NCBI GenBank assembly: GCA_902702965.1
Contig: CACRXP010000001.1
Span: 4,370,060-4,434,059, forward strand
Source of the DNA: Spirometra erinaceieuropaei
Lineage: Eukaryota > Platyhelminthes > Cestoda > Diphyllobothriidea > Diphyllobothriidae
Reading direction: 5' to 3'
DNA: 64,000 bases
The translations under genes and the position numbers were made by a program. The number at the start of each line of letters is the position of its first letter. Position 1 is the stretch's first letter. Of the stretch, positions 55,413 through 64,000 are shown in pieces. The notes below the pieces were generated by a model that saw nothing but the letters and a program-made list of their open reading frames with translations, was not told the origin of the DNA and made no database searches.

Positions 55413-55861
55413 TTGAAGAGTCAGTTGGCGAACATGTTTTCGGTAACTCGTCATCATCTAAAGGCCTGCACAAACGGGCGCTAACCACAGCCGAGGCGAT
55501 GGCCATTCGACTAGCAAACCCAGCATTCTGTTGTCAGAAGACGCTAACACAAGCAGTGTGTCTGTCCCGGCCGACTCCAGGCGGTTATACCACGCCATCC
55601 CGACGCCCTGAGAACAGTCACACGCACTTACAGAGCTTACAATCTAACCGGAACCCCTCTCCTTCCCCCCTCCCACCCCAACTACACCGTCCTCACCACG
55701 CTGAGTCCGTCATGCAGCCGGCGTGGGAACATGGAGTCCGATTCACCCTGCCCCTAGAAGTATTTATACCCTGTCTACAATTAGGATAATCATTACCCAT
55801 GTAAATGCACGGGCCTGATGATTAGTTACCGTAAACATATGTTCGCCAACTGACTCTTCAA
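55413..55861. mobile_element. 449-bp element with ~47-bp terminal inverted repeats
   Basis: The left end TTGAAGAGTCAGTTGGCGAA and the right end (ending TTCGCCAACTGACTCTTCAA) are inverted copies over about 47 bp, continuing into TTTTCGGTAACT.GTCATCA. The inside is shared with 42176-42280. No coding capacity: the 136-codon frame has no domain. It looks like a MITE-type element. Confidence 0.8.
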
Positions 55862-56967
55862 TATTTGTGTATATTTAAAAATGGAAAGTGTGCTCTGCGG
55901 CTACTTTTTAGTGTGATTCCTCCGTTGTATGTGGGATTTTAACAACCTATTCCTTCTGTGTGTGCAATGCTGACGTCCGTTTAAGGACCGGGTCGTGCAT
56001 GTGGCGCGCGCAGACGGGTCCTCTGGCTCTCCCAGCCGCTGAGACCACTTCCAACATTGTATATCTGACTGAGTCGAATAGACCGCTGCCCGGGGGTTGG
56101 GAGTAAGAGCGAGGTCGGAGTTTCGGCGCACCTTCTTACTATGGACAATCTGAGGCGCATGAAGCCATCTCAGTGGGCTAAAAGTTGCGGCTCGGAAGAC
56201 TACCAAATGACGGGATAATTCGGACCACAACGTCAGCCGAGTATGTGCTTGAGTGGAGTGGTGAATTGGTGGACCGAGAGTCGGGCTGCAATGGCTCCTT
56301 CGTATTGTAGCCTATATGGCACCCCAAATCCGTCGGAATCGAGCCGGGTGTGGCGACACGCCTAGGGACGACTCCAGCCACGCCAGCTATCTGCGTCCTT
56401 TCTCATCTTCAGTCTTCATGACTCTTTCTTGACACCGGGCACGAGTGTGGTAGATGCTACGACAGTGTGGTATCACTATACACTAACTACGTCGCCGTCT
56501 CTGCGTCCATCCTGCCTTAGGGTACACGGTGGACATCGTCGGAATGGTCGGTCAAACTGTTGCATTGGTCTATGTGTAGGAAGTTGTTCTGTATTGATAA
56601 GAAAATGCTTGTTACCGTTTGCCTTGGACCACCATTATGAGCTCTCGCGAGTGGCAGTGACAAATATTACAAATAGACGGATACCGACGAAGACTACGGA
56701 GGTCGAAATGGCCATTTATGTCTTGACATCAATTGTCAGCTGGCCACTCACTAGCCCATGCCTGGATAACCTGCGACGTAGAAGCAAACCCTGAGGTCTC
56801 CGAGTCGAAAATGGCTACTCCGCTCTCTCCAGATTTCACCGGTTTCCTGTCTACCTCTGTTACATATCATTAAGCAACTACTTGCGAGGTCATTAAATAA
56901 TACTGACACATGATGCGGGAAGAAATTATTCCTTTCCGCGGCCATTTTTATCAAACGCCAGTCCTGT
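55862..56967. other. Repeat-rich spacer
   Basis: About 55985-56035 and 56390-56460 resemble GC-rich repeats seen at 3665, 6780 and 45060. No gene is supported. Confidence 0.45.
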
Positions 56968-57178
56968 TTGCACCAAGGCGAATTTCTCATGATTGATCGG
57001 TCTAGGAAATTGGCAAATCAAAGGGAAAAATGGAAGAAAGCTAATTTGAGGTTGTTACGTGCGCGGGGATTAAATGAAATTGTAAAGCATGTTAAAGACT
57101 ATTTATCAATCTACGGTTTACCTTGCGTTACTCACCCTTACTCCGTGCTAGTGGGACGGGAAAGAATTACAAAAAGGT
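56968..57178 (+). CDS. Weak candidate exon, unidentified
   Basis: The open stretch MIDRSRKLANQREKWKKANL, then LNEIVKHVKDYLSIYGLPC reads like a helical protein segment and ends at a possible donor (AAAAG then GTAAAT at 57179). A plausible acceptor (CTGTTTGCACCAAG) lies just upstream at about 56974. No family is recognised and no partner exon was found. It could be chance. Confidence 0.22.
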
Positions 57179-57179
57179 A

Positions 57180-57814
57180 AATAAAAGCTGACAGACAAAA
57201 CACTGCGTGGGGATACATGCACAGAACAGAGACCGCAAGGTCGCTGTCTTCACATCGTATATTAACTGCTCTACGTCAAATGTGAAAGTGTTAATCTCAT
57301 GCGGACCGAGGCAGTGAGTCAGCATTCAAGCGGGAAGTCAAAGCGATGTAGCGAGACCAGGCGTAGGGCAGAGTAGATGCCAAGCCGCGCAGCGTATACG
57401 ACGATCTTTTAGTCAGGAAGTTTAACCAGTATGTCTCATGCCTGATTCAGCAGGAGACAAAACAGCTTACTCACTTTAAATGCATCAAATGGGAGAAAAG
57501 CCCACCCTCCCAGTAGAGAGTCAATATGATTAGCTCTCAGTGCAAATTATAAGGAAAAAACGTTCTCGGTGTAGAATTTTATCCCCGTCGTTTGCAGAAA
57601 AAAGTGTATTTAGTCGTAGCCATGAGGGAATGGAAATCGCATCAGTGGTACTCGTGGACTTTCAGGCAAGTCCTAAATAAACTGTTTCGCCATTTCCACT
57701 TGCGTTTTTCAGTAAAATTTCCCACACCTGCATTTATGATGCAAAATGAGTCAAAACATGCCTCTTTGTTCCTGTCGGTGCTGGTACGGGATTTATAGTA
57801 CTAAAATGACCTTG
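57180..57814. other. Unannotated spacer
   Basis: Nothing recognised. Confidence 0.5.
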
Positions 57815-57970
57815 GGCTGGTAAGAGCGCTGCTCGATAAGCAACTGAGTCGGGTCTCCAATCCCTGGCGTGCAGTCTGGAATCCGGGGTATCATTGGCTT
57901 ATGACGGCGTGTAAACCAGAAATGGCAATTCAAGTGTTCCCGTCTTTGTTATTAAACACTTCTCACTTGA
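57815..57970 (+). repeat. SINE-B copy, diverged
   Basis: GGTAAGAGCGCTGCTCG...GGGTCTCCAATCCC resembles a tRNA-like head and is followed by the family pattern GGGGTATCATTGGCTTATGA, AACCAGAAATGGCAATTC and a final CGTTCTGCCTAT. Confidence 0.6.
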
Positions 57971-59019
57971 ACTTGAACGTTCTGCCTATCTGTCGAACGT
58001 AGAGCCAAGGGGGCCACCCCCTACTGGCAGCCACCGGGACAATCTCAAGTCATTTGGGAGTTGTGTTTTCCAATGTGTTCTTATTGTAACGCGGAATACG
58101 GCAGTCCATGTTTGCTTTGCAAGGGAACGAAATTTCCCTATTTCATCCTCTAATCAGCGTAAAACAGTGGAATTCACTCTTAAAATGATCTCTTATGATA
58201 AAAAGTTTACATATCTTTCGAGAGAGGAGATCTGTCAAATAGCATCAACAATAGAAATGGGGAGGCAAAAATTATAGCTGACGTCAACAAAGATGGCGTG
58301 GTCTTCAGGTTAGAGTTGCATCCTAATGCTGTCTAGAATTTTATTTAACAGATAACGGGTCTGTCACAGTACAAGCAACAGACCGCTTCAGCGTCGAAAT
58401 CGAACACAGAGATACAGAGCTGTCTTTGAACCATCGAACTTTAAAATCTCTTAAAATGTTCACACTCCTCACCAGTGCGCCTTAGATTGCAAACAAAAGC
58501 CCCGTATTAAGTATGCGTTTGCTGAATAATTAGAGAGATTCGATGTAGAAGATATCAGAGGAAGTAATTCTGCATTGCGAACAAGTGCCTTAACGACGTA
58601 GATAAGACATGATTGTTGTATGCGATCATCTAAGTGCATAGAAAGCAACAAACCGCAAGGAGTGGACGGAAACGGAGAAGACAATTGATCAATGGAAAAC
58701 GGAATGATTCGCATGAAGCGTCTGCGAAACAATATATATGCAGCTCTTAACAGCTGATGATGTAACTGCTCCGGAGTTAAAGCACAGTCTCTTCTTCCTA
58801 AGCAAGGCCGACAGAATTTTTGATGTTCACATCTTTCTGAGTATGTGCATTGTTATCATCCATTGGAACGAAACAAAATCAAAATGTCTATTCAGGTCAA
58901 GAGTGCTACTGCTAAGTCTTTTAAGCCTAAACACTCATTTGTCGAATCATTTAGGTGCGGTTTAAGAGAGGAGTATAGTTACATAGCCTCCAGAACAGGA
59001 ATAGGCAAGGATAAAGTAT
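57971..59019. other. Unannotated spacer
   Basis: Nothing recognised apart from short frames. Confidence 0.45.
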
Positions 59020-59150
59020 ATGACCGGGGTCAGAAAATGGTATTCGGTGCAGCGTGTCTTAGGGGGAATGGTGGTAATAGGGGTTATAAGGGTGCGGTCT
59101 CACAAAGAGGAGCTAGGAAGTCCTGGAAAGGAAATCGAGATATAAGTCAA
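59020..59150 (+). repeat. 'GGTGGTAATAGGGGTTATAAGG' repeat copy
   Basis: It shares CGGGGTCAG, CTTAGG, GGTGGTAATAGG and GGAAATCGAGA in order with 31920-32025. The core motif also occurs at 5730-5755 next to the transposase remnant and, more weakly, at 25020 and 60800. Confidence 0.6.
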
Positions 59151-60465
59151 AAATTACCCTGGTTTCGTCTGTGGTGAAATAGTAAACGGAAGTCAATCTC
59201 TTCATTCAAAGAAAAATAAAAAACCCATCAATCAGTACTCGCAGATGTAAAAGAGCAGGTCATGACGTAATGTCCTCCGTTAAGTACTCGGACATGACAG
59301 CGCTGTGGACGGTTACGATATGCACAGGAATACGCCTCTTGGATTCCCTCGACCGCGAACAAAGTGTTTGTCTTTTACTAAGGAATTATATGAAGGGGAA
59401 GCAGAACGATGAGTTTGTACTGCGTGCTCGGGGCAGTTTAGTTCAAAGAATGTTATCCTCGGGGGCATAGAGCCATCGAAGTGCGTGACAGCATTCCGAC
59501 CTGAAAGTCTACCGAACAACGCCTATATTGGTAAATATAGTAGGCAGGTATAGATAGTTAACCTACCGCGATCATATAATTTATTCTTACCCGAGAATAA
59601 ACAGATAGAAAATCTTTGGCATCATAACCTCAGACGACGTAGTACACAGTTTGGAGCTGGGTACTAACGCTGTCTCCTCAGTTTCCTTCAGATGCGTACT
59701 TTCCCGAGAGATTATCGCGATTTGGCAGACAGCCACCCTTTCGTGGTCGAATGTGTTTTTTAGAGTAACAGGAGAACGGGAAATTTCATATGGAATACGA
59801 ACGGGTCCTATAAACTGTGCTGATATGGACTGGATCTCTCCAAGGCTTCGAGCTTTGAATTTTCACGAAAAGTCAGCCGGTTTAAAAGACGTTCTGTTTA
59901 ATGACTAAGTGCCCATAATGTGAAAGTTTATTTACGGACATATCGTGCCAGCGATACACTGCTTTTGATGCGGACTAAGAGCTCGAAACGTCTAGTTCGC
60001 TGATCGCTCGGCGATAAATTTTTGGCTAAAATGATTTCAGTCTCTACATTCTGTAGATCGTACGCAACGACTGCGGCCTTCTTTCTGAATCACTGCACTT
60101 TTAAAAGTGGCAGAGGCATGAAGAAAACCACGTGCGGTTGCTTTGTTCTGTCAGAAAGCAACGTGTGTGACCAGAGGTATTTTTTAAGCGCAGTGCCGAC
60201 AGTGCCGCATGCAATCCATATGCTTAGGAGTTCAAGTCGTCTGGTCAGTTGCAGCAGAGCTTTTGCATTCCCTTGTTTATTCAGCTGCATTTAAACATGA
60301 TGTTTTTCTTAAAAAAGGAACTCCAACTGTGACTATTTTTACTTCCTGTCGACTTCAGCGGTGTAGCTTCCAAGTAAGTCTGGTTAGAATTCGGTAGACG
60401 AAATCCCACACTAATTATCTTTGCAAAAGAAGGCAAAATGGAAGCATAAGGTTCATTGCTGCGAA
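59151..60465. other. Unannotated spacer
   Basis: 59505-59555 is shared with 33345-33395. Otherwise nothing is recognised. Confidence 0.45.
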
Positions 60466-60469
60466 CGGA

Positions 60470-60720
60470 TTAAATGTGCAGTAGCTGGCCTGTCACATGA
60501 AATAACGAAAGTTCTGAGGTGTGTTTTCGGTAAGGAGGGATTACTTAAGCAGGGTTGTTGTACTACTGATTACGCAGAATAATCCCATGATATTTCGGTC
60601 ATGTCAGGATAGTGGCCTCTGAATGAACTTCTTTCCCTTCTCCTAAAAAACCCACCATCGACAGAAATGGGCGATTAAGCAGCATGATCATTCCCCACTG
60701 ATTTTCTCTGACCTAATCAT
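60470..60720 (+). repeat. Diverged arm of the foldback family
   Basis: CACATGAAATAACG, GGGATTACTTAAGCAGGGTTG, GTACTACTGATTACG, GAATAATCCCATGATA and a final CACTGATTTTCTCTGA follow the arm at 16785-17000 in order. No inverted partner lies adjacent; 61690-61800 carries a minus-oriented scrap. Confidence 0.55.
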
Positions 60721-60744
60721 TTCGAGTTTATTTTACAGACCACT

Positions 60745-61080
60745 TTGGTCAGATGTGGCTATGTAGCCCCACCCGAAGTAAACAAACCCCAGCCACCTCA
60801 ACCACGGGACCGGTAGTAATAAGAGTCTTACAGGCGAGGCCGAGGAACGTACAGGCGACGAGGTCAAGTAGTTGTATGCAAAAGGAAAGCTGTTGAGAAT
60901 GCGCGGTTGTACTTTGACGGGTCGAGAGGTAGTTGCCCTAACCTCTAACCCTAACCCTTTACTTCGACCCCCAACCCTAACCCCTAAAACTAACCCGAGC
61001 ACCTAACCATAACGCCTAACCACAACCCCAACAGTACTGTGTCCATCAGCTGGGACTGGATAACCACATCTTCCCGGCGC
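60745..61080. repeat. CCCTAA-bearing dispersed repeat, copy B
   Basis: It is colinear with 24950-25290, including GTCAGATGTGGCTATGTAGC, GGTCAAGTAGTTGTATGCAA, GCGCGGTTGTACTTTGA, an array of CCCTAACC-like units at 60935-61030 and GTGTCCATCAGCTGGG. Confidence 0.75.
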
Positions 61081-62399
61081 CTTATTACAAAAAATTTTCC
61101 TTATATTCGTTCGGCACCAAATTACGTCTTCTTCAAAAGTTGTGCTTCAGGGGCAGTATCTTTCCGTTTATACAAGCTTGCAGTCATGAGATTTTTCAAC
61201 ACTGCGAAATGTCGTCTCACAGAGCATCGTATCTGTCCGTTCGCTAACTCCGCTGTATGAGGAAAACAACATGGTTAGCATTAATTGCAAAATTATGTTT
61301 ACCTTATGCTACGTATTTTCTTTAGCATAATGTGTGGTCTCCCTCACACTGAAAGTGTACAGCACGTAGCTTGGAAACCCTAGGTGTCAGCGCAAATGCA
61401 GACTGGGTGCAAAATTATTTGACAATCAGAAGTTTTCTTTGAGACATATAGATACAATTTTTAAGCAGATGATCTGAGGAGGACGCAATTTGCCGACGAG
61501 TTTGCATAAAAGAATATCCGTGTGTAGGTTCGGCGTAAAATGCATGTGAAGTAAAGGGACCAAAAATCGGTGGGAAAAAATCCCACTGTCCAAGTCGTTT
61601 TCTTATATCTTGCGTCAATTTTTCAGACGACTGGAGAGAATCTCCCTCGACAGACGGCATCCTGATGTGTATATATTATCTCGGAGTCTCGCTGTACGGT
61701 AACCAGTATTAGAAAACCACTTAAGTTATCCTTCCTAATTAGAAACACATTTTAGAAATTCGGTTAACATTTCATGAGATAGGTTAGCCATCGTGTTTGA
61801 CTTCGCAACAGCACAACTAGACATCCCAATTCGAAAAAAGTCGTTCAGAGACAGGTGATCCCCGGGAAGGACAAGTAAACAGTTTCCAGCCTCGGTCTCT
61901 GTTAACGCAGCCCAATGCTAAAGCAGAAATGCCAGGGGCGAGGTCGTATACATGCCGACATCCGGCAATAATGCACCCATTCGACTGCCTAAATGTCAGT
62001 GTTGATGGTGTATGTGCATCAGCGTGCGCCAAACTTCCACAATCGCAACTAATCCACCCTCCCACAGGTTCGATCGTAGTGTAGGAAGGAAATAATTTAT
62101 CAGTGTCTGTCACTGTATGGGGGTATGCACTTCCGAGGTGTTTTCATTTTCTGAACGGACCTTCGCAAAAGCAAAGGTTCAACAAGGCCGGAAGCATCGC
62201 TCTCTTTAGTCAGTATACACCAACAATTCTGGCACGCCGATAAGCGAGCGTCTGTTTTTGCAACAAGGGGCTGCAAGAGTGTCATTTCTGGCTGCGATAA
62301 ACAAGAATCGCCCGTCTGTATGGGGTGACAAGCGCCAAAGTTATGATGGCCAGTCTTCAGGGTCGGAATTGTTTATATGCCACCCCAAACAGAACATGC
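61081..62399. other. Unannotated spacer
   Basis: Only the foldback scrap near 61690-61800 is recognised. Confidence 0.45.
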
Positions 62400-62590
62400 G
62401 AATAGGAACACCCCCGATGTAATGCGGATGGCCCTCTGCAAAATTCCAGGTGGGGTAACTGTTCCCGTGTAGCGTAGCACTAACCCTAACCCAAACACTT
62501 ACCCTGATCCAAACCACAAATTCACCTTAACCCTGGGATTTAGCACAAAACCACCTGTATTACGGGCGGTTTCTCTTTCCCTTGTTCTGC
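62400..62590. repeat. Third C-rich telomere-like array with 'ACCACCTGTATTACGGG' motif
   Basis: CACTAACCCTAACCCAAACAC and CACCTTAACCCTGGG are decayed CCCTAA units. CCACCTGTATTACGGG at 62560 is close to the complement of CCCGTATTACAGGTGG at 4152-4167, linking this copy to the 4117-4562 element. Confidence 0.6.
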
Positions 62591-62869
62591 CGGACTGTCA
62601 TTGAAGCACTCCCTACCGTCATCCGAACGGCCTTTGTTCCGCGCTACAGGATTCCCAAGGAATAAAGACGCTAGTCTTGGTACACTCCCCAAAATAGACG
62701 AAGAAGACGTGTTTGCATATAGGACTAATCTTGAAACCCTATAAAAATAATTCCCTAAATGGAGAAGGGAGCCTGATTTAGAGCCCCAGAAGTAGTCGCA
62801 TTGCGACTGGCAGTATAAACATGTATGTAGTAAACCTGCCTCATGAAATGCCAACCAAACCTCCAAAAT

Positions 62870-62965
62870 GTGCTTTCGATTAGAAAGGATTAAGAGAATA
62901 TTGTGTAGCATAATCACATGATATTTTAGTCACCACAAGATGCCGACTTTCGAATGGGACTCTTT
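62870..62965 (+). repeat. Foldback-family scrap
   Basis: GTGCTTTCGATTAGAAAGGA, GTAGCATAATCACATGATAT resembles the arm segment at 16805-16885. Confidence 0.5.
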
Positions 62966-63698
62966 ACGGTCGCCTCCAAAATCTTCATCAGACAGAAGAT
63001 GGTTGCTCAGATAAAATGCCTTCTTTGCATTAATTTTCTAAGCTCATATACGTCCAACCATATTTCACTGAAAATACGAGACATGTATGTGAAGCTACAA
63101 CATCAACTGCCATGACGAAGCATTTCCACCCGCCGTCAGTGAAATGTAGCCCGCCTCACGCACGCTCTCCTGAAGCTGCTGACGGTCAATAAAGGAAGAT
63201 GTTTCTAGTCCTGACAGGCGCGCAGAATCTAATTTGCGCGCAACTTCAAAACACCTCTGCACTATTTAGGCACGGAAAGAACTAATGACAGGAACCAAGG
63301 TGACCGTCTATACGGGCTTCAGATCTGAGCTAAGTGGTGTGGTTTCGAGATTTTCCTTTCCAAACGCCAAAACGTTTGGATTCTCTGCTTCAGTAGATTC
63401 TCATCCATGGGAAGTAATGCTGTGTTCAAAATTCCGACAAGGTCTGTGCGCGAACTTGGCCCTTTCTGTATAATCCTGAACGAATAACGGGAGGAAATAT
63501 GAATGCGCATTGATGCATGCCTCTGGAGGGGGAGGAGGGGGGGCGAAAGACACTAGATATGTCATTTTCTCGAGGCGGAAATGCCTAATCGATACCGGAG
63601 CAGTCCTTGCGCAGATAACAAGGCCCAGCCGACAAGAGCGTGTTCTCCCCAACGATCTTACTATAAGTCAAAAGTCAGTATGAGCAAAGTTGTCTATA
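62966..63698. other. Spacer upstream of the right-edge open frame
   Basis: No gene is supported. A short upstream frame of eight codons starts at ATG 63680 and ends at TAA 63704-63706, overlapping the start of the frame at 63699. Confidence 0.4.
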
Positions 63699-64000
63699 AT
63701 GAATAAAGGCGTGAACAAGGGGCGTGCATCTGGTTCTGTGAATACCATTTCAGAGGACCGGTTTGAGCTGGATATTTACCAAGAATTCTTTTTAGATGTT
63801 GATATCAACAAGAGGTCGTTTCTTGAGTTTATTGATGCAAACGTAGAAAATTTCATCTATGAACATCGTTGGACGTGGCTGGAAAGGAATTTCCATTGCA
63901 ACATGGGAGGAACTTCCTTAAGTATGGCCAAACTGCGAGATTATGGTACTCGACTATTTTTAGAGCCTGACGCCAGCGTCCCAGAAGGCTGTTGCAGCAA
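63699..64000 (+). CDS. 5' part of an unidentified gene, cut by the window edge
   Basis: From the ATG at 63699, one base past nothing but a TGA 16 bp upstream in the same frame, 100 codons stay open to the window end. The sequence is acidic and aromatic: FELDIYQEFFLDVDINKRSF, then EFIDANVENFIYEHRWTWLE and LRDYGTRLFLEPDASVP. Even amino-acid use, many Phe/Tyr/Trp and lack of repeat similarity argue for real coding. I do not recognise the family. It may be a first exon or an internal one; no strong acceptor is visible before the ATG. The overlapping upstream frame at 63680 could lower translation if this is the true start. Confidence 0.5.
   Translation, partial: MNKGVNKGRASGSVNTISEDRFELDIYQEFFLDVDINKRSFLEFIDANVENFIYEHRWTWLERNFHCNMGGTSLSMAKLRDYGTRLFLEPDASVPEGCCS

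Noticed and set aside
55800..55861. Hammerhead ribozyme at the repeat ends (CTGATGA, GAAA-like block, GTTC|GCC)
   Set aside because: The core boxes, a 3-bp stem III (AAC/GTT) and stem I (GGC/GCC) can be drawn, but stem II cannot be formed in any of the five copies, and GAAA is altered in two. A covariance search would be needed before calling it a ribozyme.
1..64000. CRISPR arrays, bacterial operons, rRNA genes
   Set aside because: No regularly spaced direct repeats, no operon-like packing and no rRNA-like segments were seen; the window is eukaryotic.

Overview
This window is eukaryotic nuclear DNA. Coding sequence is sparse, introns run to several kilobases with GT-AG borders, and transposable-element remains are dense. 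The best organism call is a parasitic flatworm, most likely a tapeworm of the diphyllobothriid type. The grounds are a two-domain small heat-shock protein of the flatworm 'major egg antigen p40' type, several Penelope-like retroelements, CR1-type LINE fragments, tRNA-derived SINEs and degenerate TTAGGG arrays. The host call is inference, because no search could be run.

Plus-strand gene, 42-13639. Four exons (42-550, 4880-5588, 11177-11536, 12878-13639) join with compatible phases into a 779-residue flavin-dependent amine oxidase (polyamine oxidase / LSD1-type fold) with a Ser/Thr-rich C-terminal tail. Its introns hold a short inverted-repeat element with a telomere-like array (4117-4562), a broken Merlin/ISXO2 transposase (5781-6170), a LINE fragment (about 8650-8870) and a GAC/CAC microsatellite beside exon 3.

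13.6-40 kb. This stretch is mostly repeats. It holds a foldback element with two 370-bp arms (16767-17754), a possible two-exon gene (18108-18793), SINE copies, a single-exon four-pass membrane protein on the minus strand (21143-21724), a Penelope reverse transcriptase remnant (22376-22960), two LINE pieces (31490-31897 and 33555-34555) and a Penelope endonuclease remnant between inverted arms (36745-37699).

Minus-strand gene, 40246-49948. Four exons encode at least 376 residues of a p40-like small heat-shock protein with two alpha-crystallin domains. The exon carrying the start codon was not found. A 7.4-kb intron holds more SINE and inverted-repeat copies.

50-64 kb. This part is again dominated by mobile elements. 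It includes a Penelope element with inverted terminal repeats (53825-55370), a second Penelope endonuclease piece (52564-53082), a 449-bp inverted-repeat element (55413-55861) and copies of the foldback and CCCTAA-bearing families. At the right edge an open frame (63699-64000) starts and runs off the window; it is the start, or an exon, of an unidentified gene.

The genes do not form a pathway. The amine oxidase, the chaperone and the membrane protein are unrelated neighbours separated by repeats.
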